Positions 9,295 through 17,068 of a DNA stretch of 64,000 nt are shown here, in pieces (the first letter of the stretch is position 1; each line of letters opens with the position of its first letter). The stretch is from Serratia sp. AKBS12 (GTDB lineage Bacteria > Pseudomonadota > Gammaproteobacteria > Enterobacterales > Enterobacteriaceae). A model generated the notes under the pieces. That model saw only the letters and a program-made list of their open reading frames with translations. It searched no databases and was not told where the DNA came from. A program made the position numbers and the translations under genes. The DNA lies in assembly GCF_024793895.1 (NCBI RefSeq), contig NZ_JANUSB010000006.1, positions 1 to 64,000 of the forward strand, given 5' to 3'.

Positions 9295-10743
9295 ATGAAA
9301 CAGCTGAATGTAGACGTCGCGGTGATCGGCGGCGGTACCGCCGGACTTGGCGCTTACCGCGCTGCCAAACTTTCCACCCCGAACGTGGTGATGATTGAAG
9401 GCGGTCCCTACGGTACCACCTGCGCGCGCGTGGGCTGCATGCCTTCCAAGCTGCTGATTGCCGCGGCAGAAGCGGTGCACCACATCGAACGCGCTCCTGG
9501 TTTCGGCGTGCATCCGGCGGGTAAAACCACGGTCAATGGCCGCGAAGTGATGGCGCGAGTCAAACGTGAACGCGACCGGTTCGTCGGTTTCGTGCTGGAA
9601 GGCGTCGACAGCATTCCGGCAGCCGATAAAATCAGCGGTTATGCCCGCTTTATTGACGACAATACCCTGCAGGTAGACGATCATACCCGCATTACTGCCC
9701 AGCGCATCGTCATCGCTACCGGTTCGCGCCCCAGTTGGCCGGCCGCCTGGGACTCTCTTGGCGATCGCCTGATCGTCAACGATCGGGTGTTCGATTGGGA
9801 CGATCTACCGCAGGCGGTGGCGGTGTTCGGCCCCGGCGTCATCGGTCTGGAGCTGGGTCAGGCACTGCATCGTCTGGGAGTGGAAACCAAAGTGTTCGGC
9901 GTCGGTGGCGCGGTGGGTCCGTTGACCGACAGCGCGGTGCGCCACTACGCCAGCCAGACGCTGGGGGAGGAGTTTTACCTCGATCCAGACGTCAAAATAG
10001 ACATGATGCAGCGTGAAGGCGATCGGGTCTTCATCCGCTATCAGGGGCAGGACGGCAGCCCGCAGGAAATTCTGGTGGATTATGTATTGGCCGCTACCGG
10101 TCGCCGGCCCAATGTGGATAAGCTGGGGCTGGAAAACACCCATCTGGAGCTGGACGCCAAAGGCGTGCCGCAGGCCGATCGCCTGACCATGCAGACCAGC
10201 GTGCCACATATCTTCATTGCCGGCGATGCCAGTAACCAGTTGCCGCTGCTGCATGAAGCCAGCGATCAGGCGCGCATTGCCGGGGAAAACGCCGGCAGCT
10301 ACCCGGAAGTCAAACCGGGGCTGCGCCGCAGCACGATTTCAGTGGTGTTCTCCGATCCGCAAATCGCCATGGTCGGAGCCACCTTCCGCGAACTCAGCCA
10401 GAAATTCAGCGCCTGCGGCTGCTTTGAGGTCGGCGCCGTGTCGTTCGAAAACCAGGGGCGTTCACGCGTCATGCTGCGTAACAAGGGCATGCTGCATGTC
10501 TACGGCGAGCAGGGCAGCGGTCGCTTCCTGGGTGCCGAAATGATTGGCCCGGACGCCGAACACATCGCGCATCTGCTGGCCTGGGCGCATCAACAGCAGA
10601 TGACCATCAATCAAATGCTGGATATGCCGTTCTACCATCCGGTGATTGAAGAAGGGCTGCGTACCGCGCTGCGCGACTTGCAGGCCAAGCTGAAACTGGG
10701 GGCCGCCGAATCCGAACGCTGCCAACGCTGTCCGGGCGAGTAA
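9295..10743 (+). CDS. Dihydrolipoamide dehydrogenase-like flavoprotein disulfide reductase
   Basis: Class I pyridine-nucleotide disulfide reductase, 482 residues. It has the FAD fold (VIGGGTAGLGAYRAA), a CxxxxC redox disulfide (Cys43 and Cys48 in TTCARVGCMPSK), the nucleotide fold (VFGPGVIGLELGQAL), the second FAD motif (IFIAGDAS) and the C-terminal His-Glu pair (His448, Glu453 in HPVIEE). The active-site set is complete. Unusually, the protein ends in a CQRCPGE tail with Cys476 and Cys479. It is not in an operon for a 2-oxoacid dehydrogenase; its neighbour is a thiol peroxidase. It may therefore serve antioxidant thiol reduction, but the substrate is unknown. The ATG follows AGCGGAG. Confidence 0.85.
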   Translation: MKQLNVDVAVIGGGTAGLGAYRAAKLSTPNVVMIEGGPYGTTCARVGCMPSKLLIAAAEAVHHIERAPGFGVHPAGKTTVNGREVMARVKRERDRFVGFVLEGVDSIPAADKISGYARFIDDNTLQVDDHTRITAQRIVIATGSRPSWPAAWDSLGDRLIVNDRVFDWDDLPQAVAVFGPGVIGLELGQALHRLGVETKVFGVGGAVGPLTDSAVRHYASQTLGEEFYLDPDVKIDMMQREGDRVFIRYQGQDGSPQEILVDYVLAATGRRPNVDKLGLENTHLELDAKGVPQADRLTMQTSVPHIFIAGDASNQLPLLHEASDQARIAGENAGSYPEVKPGLRRSTISVVFSDPQIAMVGATFRELSQKFSACGCFEVGAVSFENQGRSRVMLRNKGMLHVYGEQGSGRFLGAEMIGPDAEHIAHLLAWAHQQQMTINQMLDMPFYHPVIEEGLRTALRDLQAKLKLGAAESERCQRCPGE

Positions 10744-10881
10744 TCCCACCGGCAAAGTCATCTCACTAACCGGGCGCTCGGCTGGTACTACGCCAGCTTC
10801 CAGTACCGGCGGCTGGCGATGAACGCCATGGAAGACGGCGTCAGCCTGGATCGCTATCTGCACACCGGTCTCGCTGGCTGA
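10744..10881 (+). pseudogene. Degraded gene remnant, possibly HicB-type antitoxin C-terminus
   Basis: After the flavoprotein stop, the same frame stays open to a TGA at 10879-10881. Its last residues read RRLAMNAMEDGVSLDRYL, which resembles the ribbon-helix-helix end of HicB-like antitoxins (pattern RRLAxxAxxxGVSLNxY). A GKVIS segment that would fit just upstream lies in another frame (from about 10751), suggesting a frameshift. There is no good start codon or ribosome site and no toxin partner. The family assignment is from pattern memory and is weak. Confidence 0.3.
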
Positions 10882-10888
10882 GACAAAA

Positions 10889-10921
10889 GCAAAAGGCGCA
10901 GCATCATGCCGCGCCTTTACG
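10889..10921. terminator. Bidirectional terminator between the flavoprotein region and argH
   Basis: AAAGGCGC (10892-10899) pairs with GCGCCTTT (10911-10918). On the minus strand it follows the argH stop and continues into TTTTGCTTTTG, so it should end the argCBGH transcript. It can also act on plus-strand transcripts. Confidence 0.75.
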
Positions 10922-10941
10922 ATGTTCACGGGGCTTTGGCG

Positions 10942-12315
10942 TTACCCCAGGCGCTGTTTTGCCGCGGCAATGGCGCTGGCGACCTGCTGCGGCGATACGC
11001 CGCCTTTGGCGGCACGCTTGTCGAGACACGATTGCAGCGACAGGATCGGATACACGTCGTCGCCAATCACGCTGCTGAACTTCTGCAAGTCCGCCAGCGG
11101 CAATGCTTCGAGCGCTTTGCCCTGCCCAATAGCCTCCACTACCGCCTCGCCGACGATATGGTGTGCTTCACGGAACGGCAGACCTTTGGCAACCAGATAA
11201 TCCGCCAGTTCGGTGGCGTTGGCATAGCCCTGTTCCGCCGCTTCCTGACAACGTGGACGCTTCACCTGGATACCGTCCAGCACCAGTGCCGCCATCTGCA
11301 GGCAGTCCATCCAGGTGTCGAGCGCATCGAACAGCCCTTCTTTATCTTCCTGCATGTCCTTGTTATAGGCCAACGGCAGGCCTTTCAGCGTCATCATCAT
11401 ACCGGTCAATGCGCCCTGCACGCGGCCGCATTTGCCACGGATCAGTTCCAGCGCATCCGGATTTTTTTTCTGCGGCATCAGGGAAGAGCCGGAAGTCACC
11501 CGATCGGAAAGTTCGACAAACGCCGCTTCGCCACTATTGAAGAAGATCAGATCTTCGGCAAAACGCGACAGATGGACCATGCTGATCGACGCATTAGACA
11601 ACAGTTCCAGCACGTGATCGCGGTCGGACACGCTGTCCAGGCTGTTACGGGTTGCCGATGCAAAACCCAGCCAGCCAGCCAACTGTTCACGATCGATCGG
11701 GTATGCGGTACCGGCTAGCGCGCCGCTGCCCAACGGGCTGACGTCCAGACGCTTCAGAGTATCCTGCAGGCGGCTTTCGTCGCGCGCCAGCATTTCGACA
11801 TACGCCAGGCACCAGTGTGCGAAGGTCACCGGCTGTGCACGTTGCAGATGGGTATATCCCGGCATCACCGCGTCCTGATTGGCGTCAGCGGTTGCTACCA
11901 GTGCCTGCTGCAATTGCACAATGGCCTGGTGCAGATCGCCGATCTGCTGTTTACACCACAGTTTCAGGTCAGTCGCCACCTGGTCGTTACGGCTACGCCC
12001 GGTGTGCAGCTTCTTGCCCAGATCGCCGACTTTGTCGATCAACTGCTGCTCCACCCAGCTGTGAATATCTTCCGCATCGCTTTGCACAATGGCCAACGGA
12101 TCGGCCTGTACCTGTTGCAGCAATGCGTTCAATGCCTGTTCCAGTTGCTGCTGTTCCTGCGCCGTAAGTACGTTGACGGTCACCAGCGCTTTTGACCAGG
12201 CCACGGAGCCAACGATATCCTGCTCTGCCAGACGATAGTCGAAACGCAGTGAGTCATTTAAGTGTTTGAACCGCTGATCCGCCGCCTGACTGAACCGTCC
12301 GCCCCAAAGTGCCAT
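10942..12315 (-). CDS. argH: Argininosuccinate lyase
   Basis: Last step of arginine synthesis: splits argininosuccinate into arginine and fumarate. The 457-residue protein is full length and has the fumarase/aspartase-superfamily signature [12 protein letters not shown] near residue 280, including the mobile catalytic-serine loop. [12 protein letters not shown] near residue 110 and the [13 protein letters not shown] segment are also typical. It is the last gene of argCBGH, separated from argG by 88 bases that hold a perfect hairpin. Confidence 0.97.
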   Translation of the reverse strand: MALWGGRFSQAADQRFKHLNDSLRFDYRLAEQDIVGSVAWSKALVTVNVLTAQEQQQLEQALNALLQQVQADPLAIVQSDAEDIHSWVEQQLIDKVGDLGKKLHTGRSRNDQVATDLKLWCKQQIGDLHQAIVQLQQALVATADANQDAVMPGYTHLQRAQPVTFAHWCLAYVEMLARDESRLQDTLKRLDVSPLGSGALAGTAYPIDREQLAGWLGFASATRNSLDSVSDRDHVLELLSNASISMVHLSRFAEDLIFFNSGEAAFVELSDRVTSGSSLMPQKKNPDALELIRGKCGRVQGALTGMMMTLKGLPLAYNKDMQEDKEGLFDALDTWMDCLQMAALVLDGIQVKRPRCQEAAEQGYANATELADYLVAKGLPFREAHHIVGEAVVEAIGQGKALEALPLADLQKFSSVIGDDVYPILSLQSCLDKRAAKGGVSPQQVASAIAAAKQRLG

Positions 12316-12359
12316 AATCTTGCTCCTGAATATTTTATGCTTGTCGCTCAGAACATCAG

Positions 12360-12381
12360 GGGGCGCAACGGCTTGCGCCCC
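12360..12381. other. Perfect hairpin in the argG-argH spacer
   Basis: GGGGCGCAA (12360-12368) pairs perfectly with TTGCGCCCC (12373-12381) around a four-base loop. It lies 22 bases after the argG stop on the minus strand. There is no T-run behind it, so it is more likely an mRNA processing or stability element than a terminator. Confidence 0.55.
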
Positions 12382-12403
12382 TCAAAGTCACCGCCGAGAA
12401 AAC

Positions 12404-13621
12404 TTACTTTTTCTTTTCGTTCAGCGCACGGATGCGTGAAGACAGCGAGAACAGACGGATAAAACCGCCGGCATGGCTGTGATCGTAAACTTCGTCTTCG
12501 CCGAAGGTGGCAAACTCTTCCGAATACAGGCTGTTGGTGGATTTCTTCTGAATCGCCGTAACCTGGCCTTTGTACAGCTGCAGTACGACTTCACCGTTAA
12601 CCTCTTCCGCCAGCGCTTCGGCCGAGGCCTGGATGGAGCGACGCAGCGGCGCAAACCAGCGCCCGTCGTAAACCACATAGGACATTTCCAAGCCCAGCTG
12701 TTCACGCCATTTGAAGCTGTCACGATCCAGAACCAACTGCTCGATGCCACGCAGCGCCGCAACCATGATGGTGCCGCCCGGGGTTTCGTAGCAGCCGCGG
12801 GACTTGATGCCCACCAGCCGGTTTTCCACGATGTCGATACGACCCACGCCATGTTTGGCGCCCAGCACGTTCAGTTTTTCCAGGCATTGGTACGGCGTCA
12901 ACGCTTCGCCATTCACCGCCACCACGCGGCCTTTTTCCACGCTGATGGTGACTTGTTCAGGCTGGTCCGGCGCGTCCTGTGGATCAACGGTCCATACCCA
13001 GCAATCTTTGTTCGGCGCGTTCCACGGGCTTTCCAGCACGCCGCCTTCGGTGGAAATGTGCCAGGCGTTTTCGTCACGGCTGTAAATCTTTTCCAGCGAT
13101 GCGGTCGTCGGAATATTGCGCTCTTTCAGGTAATCCAACAGCGCTTCACGGGAACGCAGGTTCCATTCACGCCACGGCGCCACCACTTTCAGCTGCGGTG
13201 CCAGCGCGGTGTAGGTGGTTTCGAAACGCACCTGATCGTTGCCCTTGCCGGTCGCGCCATGGCACAGCGCATCGGCACCCACCTTCAGCGCCAGCTCAAC
13301 CTGCGCCTTGGCAATGATCGGCCGCGCCATCGAGGTTCCCAGCAGATAGGTACCTTCATACAACGCGCCGGTCTGCAGCACAGGATAAACATAATCGCGA
13401 ATAAACTCTTCACGCAGATCAACCACATGGCATTCAGAGGCACCAGATTGCAGCGCTTTTTGTTCAACGCCTTCCAGATCGCCGCGCTCCTGGCCGATAT
13501 CCGCAACGAAAGCAACCACTTCACAGCCGCCGTAGTTTTCTTTCAGCCACGGAATAATGGCGGAAGTATCCAGGCCACCGGAGTACGCCAGAACGATTTT
13601 TTTGATGCCTTGGTTTTGCAT
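12404..13621 (-). CDS. argG: Argininosuccinate synthase
   Basis: ATP-dependent ligation of citrulline and aspartate to argininosuccinate. It has the N-type pyrophosphatase P-loop [10 protein letters not shown] near residue 11 and the conserved [13 protein letters not shown] motif. At 405 residues it belongs to the shorter class of the enzyme, not the ~447-residue type found in E. coli. It also sits inside the arg operon, whereas E. coli argG is unlinked. It is cotranscribed with argB (27-base gap) and argH. Confidence 0.96.
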   Translation of the reverse strand: MQNQGIKKIVLAYSGGLDTSAIIPWLKENYGGCEVVAFVADIGQERGDLEGVEQKALQSGASECHVVDLREEFIRDYVYPVLQTGALYEGTYLLGTSMARPIIAKAQVELALKVGADALCHGATGKGNDQVRFETTYTALAPQLKVVAPWREWNLRSREALLDYLKERNIPTTASLEKIYSRDENAWHISTEGGVLESPWNAPNKDCWVWTVDPQDAPDQPEQVTISVEKGRVVAVNGEALTPYQCLEKLNVLGAKHGVGRIDIVENRLVGIKSRGCYETPGGTIMVAALRGIEQLVLDRDSFKWREQLGLEMSYVVYDGRWFAPLRRSIQASAEALAEEVNGEVVLQLYKGQVTAIQKKSTNSLYSEEFATFGEDEVYDHSHAGGFIRLFSLSSRIRALNEKKK

Positions 13622-13648
13622 GGTCTTGATTCCTTTTTAATTCTTGAT

Positions 13649-14422
13649 TTAAGCGAGGATCCGGGTGCCGATAGACTCGCCGTTAAACAGGGCCGGAAGT
13701 TTTTCCGCGTTGCGCCAGCTGGCGATATCTACCGGGCGGCCAAGGGTACGAGCTGCATCCAGCGCCGCGTTCACCTTCACCACCATACCATCGGTAATAA
13801 TGCCTTGAGCGATCAGCTGTTCCGCTTTTTGCGCCGTCATTTCTGCAATACGCTGACCTTTGCCATCGAGGATACCGCTGACGTCAGACAGCAGGATCAG
13901 ATCGGCGCCCAGCGTCGCGGCCAGCGCCGTCGCAGCCTGATCGGCGTTTACATTCATCAGTTGCCCTTCGGCGGTGATGCCGATCGAGCTGATTACCGGC
14001 AGGTAACCGGCCGTCAGCAGGGTCTGCACCAGCACCGGCGAGCCCGGCTGCGCGTTGCCAACGTGGCCCAGTTCCGGATCGAGCTGGGTCACGGTAACGC
14101 TGCCGCCATCCGCCAGGCTCAGGCCGACCGCATTGATTTGATGCTTCACCGCCCACGCCAGCAAGGTTTTGTTGGCGGTGCCGGCCAGCGCGCCGGTAAT
14201 AATGTCGATTTGATCGGCCGGGGTAACCCGCAGGCCGTTTTTCTTCACCACCGGCAGAGCAAGCTGTTTCATCAGCTCATCCACCACGCAGCCGCCGCCG
14301 TGAACGATCACCAGCGGGCGTTGATACTGGGCGCGATAGCTGTCCAGCGCGGTAAACAAACGTTCCAGCGCTTCTTCGCTGTCTAATAGCACGCCACCTA
14401 ACTTGATAATTAACGGATTCAT
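13649..14422 (-). CDS. argB: Acetylglutamate kinase
   Basis: Phosphorylates N-acetylglutamate, the second step of arginine synthesis. The 257-residue length equals that of E. coli ArgB. The amino-acid kinase fold is clear: N-terminal [10 protein letters not shown], glycine-rich [13 protein letters not shown] near residue 40, and [14 protein letters not shown] near residue 180. It is followed by argG after 27 bases and preceded by argC with a 20-base gap. Confidence 0.97.
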   Translation of the reverse strand: MNPLIIKLGGVLLDSEEALERLFTALDSYRAQYQRPLVIVHGGGCVVDELMKQLALPVVKKNGLRVTPADQIDIITGALAGTANKTLLAWAVKHQINAVGLSLADGGSVTVTQLDPELGHVGNAQPGSPVLVQTLLTAGYLPVISSIGITAEGQLMNVNADQAATALAATLGADLILLSDVSGILDGKGQRIAEMTAQKAEQLIAQGIITDGMVVKVNAALDAARTLGRPVDIASWRNAEKLPALFNGESIGTRILA

Positions 14423-14442
14423 CGCTGTTTACTCACGCTGAT

Positions 14443-15447
14443 TTAAAGGAGTGACTGGGTTTCCGGGAACCCAAAACGAATATTCAGGCACTGCACCGCC
14501 TGCGCGGCTGCGCCTTTCAACAGATTGTCTTCCGCCGCTACGGCGATCAGGTGCTCGCCCTGCACCGCAAAGCCGATATCGCAGAACGGCAGGCCAACTA
14601 CCCCCTTCAACGCCGGCACGCCGTTGGCGTATAGCCGTACCAGCGGTTTGTCGTCATAGGCGGCCTGGTAAGCAGCTGCAACCTGCTGCGCGCTCACGCC
14701 GGCCTTCAGGCGGCAGGTGATGGTGGCCAAAATACCACGCGGGAAGTTACCCAAATGTGGCGTAAAGATGACCGGCGTCCCAAGGTGCGCGACGATTTCC
14801 GGCTGATGACGGTGGTTGAAGAGGCCATACGGCTGCAGGCTGACTTCACAGAAACTGGTATTCACACTGGCCTTGCGCCCGGCGCCGCTGACGCCACTGG
14901 TGGCGTTGATCACCGGCCACTGTTCGAGATTCAACAACTGCTGTTCGAGCAGCGGTTTCAACGCCAACTGGGCGGCGGTCGGGTAGCAGCCCGGCACTGC
15001 AATCAGCTGCGCCTGTTTGATATGTTCACTCTGCCATTCCGCCAGGCCGTATACCGCCTGTTCCAGCAAATCGGCATGTTGATGTTCAAAACCGTAATAC
15101 TGTTGATAAAACTCGGCGCTCTGTACGCGGAAGGCGCCGGACAGATCGAACACCACGCAGCCAGCGGCCAGAAACGCCGGTGCAATGTCATGGCTGACTT
15201 CATGGGCGGTAGCCAGGAATACCACGTCGATGCCTTTGGCCGCTTGTGCAACGTCAACCAGCGGCTGCAACGGCAGATCGACGATACCTTTCAACTGGGG
15301 GTGCAGATCGGAAAGCAATTTTCCTGCATCTGCACTTTGCGCTGAAACCGCTAAAGCGGTTATGTTCATATGTGGGTGGCGATTCAGGTAAGCCGTGAGC
15401 TCTGCTCCAGCATAGCCGCTGGCACCAACAATCAGCGTATTCAACAT
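14443..15447 (-). CDS. argC: N-acetyl-gamma-glutamyl-phosphate reductase
   Basis: NADPH-dependent reduction of N-acetylglutamyl phosphate to the semialdehyde. The 334 residues match E. coli. It has the N-terminal dinucleotide motif [12 protein letters not shown] and the active-site cysteine in VPGCYPTA near residue 154. The start at MLNTLIVG is the conserved one; a start four codons upstream (15459) is possible. It is the first gene of argCBGH and is preceded by a long structured leader with an arginine-rich small ORF. Confidence 0.97.
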   Translation of the reverse strand: MLNTLIVGASGYAGAELTAYLNRHPHMNITALAVSAQSADAGKLLSDLHPQLKGIVDLPLQPLVDVAQAAKGIDVVFLATAHEVSHDIAPAFLAAGCVVFDLSGAFRVQSAEFYQQYYGFEHQHADLLEQAVYGLAEWQSEHIKQAQLIAVPGCYPTAAQLALKPLLEQQLLNLEQWPVINATSGVSGAGRKASVNTSFCEVSLQPYGLFNHRHQPEIVAHLGTPVIFTPHLGNFPRGILATITCRLKAGVSAQQVAAAYQAAYDDKPLVRLYANGVPALKGVVGLPFCDIGFAVQGEHLIAVAAEDNLLKGAAAQAVQCLNIRFGFPETQSLL

Positions 15448-15455
15448 GTGGCCTT

Positions 15456-15563
15456 TCACCTTCTAAACGTGCATTGTGGTCGCTTGCGACCCCGGTAGCA
15501 GGGCTCACTCGCGTTGTTACGCCGATCGCCCACGTGGGTGAGCGTTGATGTTTTTATAAACAT
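15456..15563 (-). CDS. Candidate arginine-rich leader ORF upstream of argC
   Basis: A 35-codon ORF in the argC leader begins [10 protein letters not shown] and ends [12 protein letters not shown], with seven arginines. Its last two sense codons are AGA and AGG, rare in enterobacteria. Its TGA stop ends eight bases before the argC ATG, inside the argC ribosome-binding region. The start codon lies in a hairpin (GATGTTT/AAACATC, 15547-15564), and GGTCGC/GCGACC (15478-15491) forms another hairpin within it. No strong ribosome site precedes it. Translation is unproven; the AGA-AGG pair may just be the argC Shine-Dalgarno. Confidence 0.25.
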   Translation of the reverse strand: MFIKTSTLTHVGDRRNNASEPCYRGRKRPQCTFRR

Positions 15564-15594
15564 CCGGGCTTCGGGTTCCCTTACGCTCCAGCTT

Positions 15595-15633
15595 ACTGTA
15601 TTTTTATTCAAAATAAATGCATGAATATTGATA
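15595..15633. promoter_or_regulatory. Pair of ARG boxes (ArgR operator) between argC and argE
   Basis: Two 18-base ARG boxes separated by exactly 3 bases, the standard operator layout for an ArgR hexamer. Box 1 (15595-15612) has TGTAT-N4-ATTCA; box 2 (15616-15633) has TGCAT-N4-ATTGA, against consensus TGAAT-N4-ATTCA. They lie between the divergent argC and argE starts and overlap the argC -10, so arginine-bound ArgR would repress both directions. Confidence 0.88.
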
Positions 15634-15656
15634 CTATCCTAACCAAAGGCTGTCAA
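15628..15656 (-). promoter_or_regulatory. argCBGH promoter
   Basis: Minus strand: perfect -35 TTGACA (15651-15656), 17-base spacer, -10 TATCAA (15628-15633) lying in ARG box 2. The predicted start gives a leader of roughly 170 bases before argC. The -35 overlaps the region just before the argE start codon. Confidence 0.7.
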
Positions 15657-15658
15657 CA

Positions 15659-16810
15659 GTGAAGATGAAATTACCTCCATTTATTGAGCTGTACCGGGCG
15701 TTGATCGCCACTCCTTCGATCAGTGCCACCGATGGCGCTCTCGATCAGAGTAATGAAGCATTAATCAACTTGTTGGCCGGATGGTTTAGTGATTTGGGCT
15801 TCCGTGTCGACGTACAGCCGGTACCGGACACCCGTAACAAGTTCAACCTGCTGGCAAGCATCGGCGAAGGCAGCGGCGGTCTGCTGCTGGCCGGTCACAC
15901 CGATACCGTGCCCTACGATCAGGGGCGCTGGACGCGCGACCCTTTCACCCTGACCGAACACGACAACAAGCTGTACGGCCTTGGCACCGCCGACATGAAA
16001 GGGTTCTTTGCTTTTATTCTCGATGCGGTACGCGACATTGACGCCAGCAAACTGACCAGGCCGCTGTATGTGCTCGCCACCGCCGATGAAGAAACGACCA
16101 TGGCCGGTGCGCGCTATTTTGCCGCCTCCAGCCAGATCCGCCCTGATTTCGCCATCATCGGCGAACCGACCTCGCTGCAACCGGTGCGAGCGCACAAGGG
16201 TCATATTTCCAATGCGATTCGTATCACCGGACAATCCGGCCACTCCAGCGATCCGGCACGCGGCGTCAATGCCATCGATTTGATGCATGAATCCATTGGC
16301 CATTTAATGGAACTGCGTAACACCCTGCAGCAACGCTACAACAATCCGGCATTTGCCGTGCCGTATCCGACGATGAACTTTGGGCATATTCATGGCGGCG
16401 ATGCGGCTAACCGTATCTGTGCCTGCTGCGAATTGCATATGGATATTCGCCCGCTGCCGGGCATGACGCTGGATAACATCAACGAACTGCTGCACAGCGC
16501 GCTGGCGCCGGTCAGCGAACGCTGGCCAGGCCGGCTGACCATTGACGAACTGCACCCGCCGATCCCCGGTTATGAGTGCCCAACCGATCATCATATGGTC
16601 GCGGTGATTGAAAAGCTGCTGGGTTCGCGCACCGAAGTGGTCAACTATTGCACCGAAGCGCCTTTCGTACAGCAAGTTTGCCCGACGCTGGTGCTGGGGC
16701 CGGGTTCAATCAATCAGGCCCACCAGCCAGATGAATACATTGATACAGCCTTTATCGAGCCGACGCGCAAGCTGTTGGGCCAGTTGGTCGATCATTTCTG
16801 TCATCAATAA
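15659..16810 (+). CDS. argE: Acetylornithine deacetylase
   Basis: Metalloenzyme that hydrolyses N-acetylornithine to ornithine and acetate, giving the linear arginine pathway. The 383-residue protein has the M20-family metal and catalytic motifs [10 protein letters not shown] (His80, Asp82 region), [15 protein letters not shown] and HKGHISNAI. The GTG start is chosen because it gives the same length and N-terminus as E. coli and is preceded by AAAGG at a normal distance; the ATG two codons later is too far from it. It is divergent from argC and shares the ARG boxes. Confidence 0.96.
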   Translation: MKMKLPPFIELYRALIATPSISATDGALDQSNEALINLLAGWFSDLGFRVDVQPVPDTRNKFNLLASIGEGSGGLLLAGHTDTVPYDQGRWTRDPFTLTEHDNKLYGLGTADMKGFFAFILDAVRDIDASKLTRPLYVLATADEETTMAGARYFAASSQIRPDFAIIGEPTSLQPVRAHKGHISNAIRITGQSGHSSDPARGVNAIDLMHESIGHLMELRNTLQQRYNNPAFAVPYPTMNFGHIHGGDAANRICACCELHMDIRPLPGMTLDNINELLHSALAPVSERWPGRLTIDELHPPIPGYECPTDHHMVAVIEKLLGSRTEVVNYCTEAPFVQQVCPTLVLGPGSINQAHQPDEYIDTAFIEPTRKLLGQLVDHFCHQ

Positions 16811-17068
16811 ACCAGAGAAAAAATAGGGGCAATTCCTTATCATGTCCCTACCTATAAAGGCGTAGAACGCTCGCGCGATAAGCCAGACTGATAACCCGCG
16901 TTGCGTAATTAAATTTCAGAAAAAGCGCCGATTTTGATGTTTTTTTGCTAAAAATAGTGTCAATTGACCATTGGACAGGCACGCGATTGCATGGAACAGG
17001 CGCCCTTAGCCTCACGCGTGAAATTTACTTACAAGATAAAAATCATATCGAAATGGGTCAGGGGTTAT

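Noticed and set aside
12473-14386. Very long plus-strand open frame (637 codons) opposite argG and argB
   Set aside because: It spans two genes and their gap on the other strand. Long antisense frames are common in GC-rich coding DNA, and there is no ribosome site or recognisable domain.
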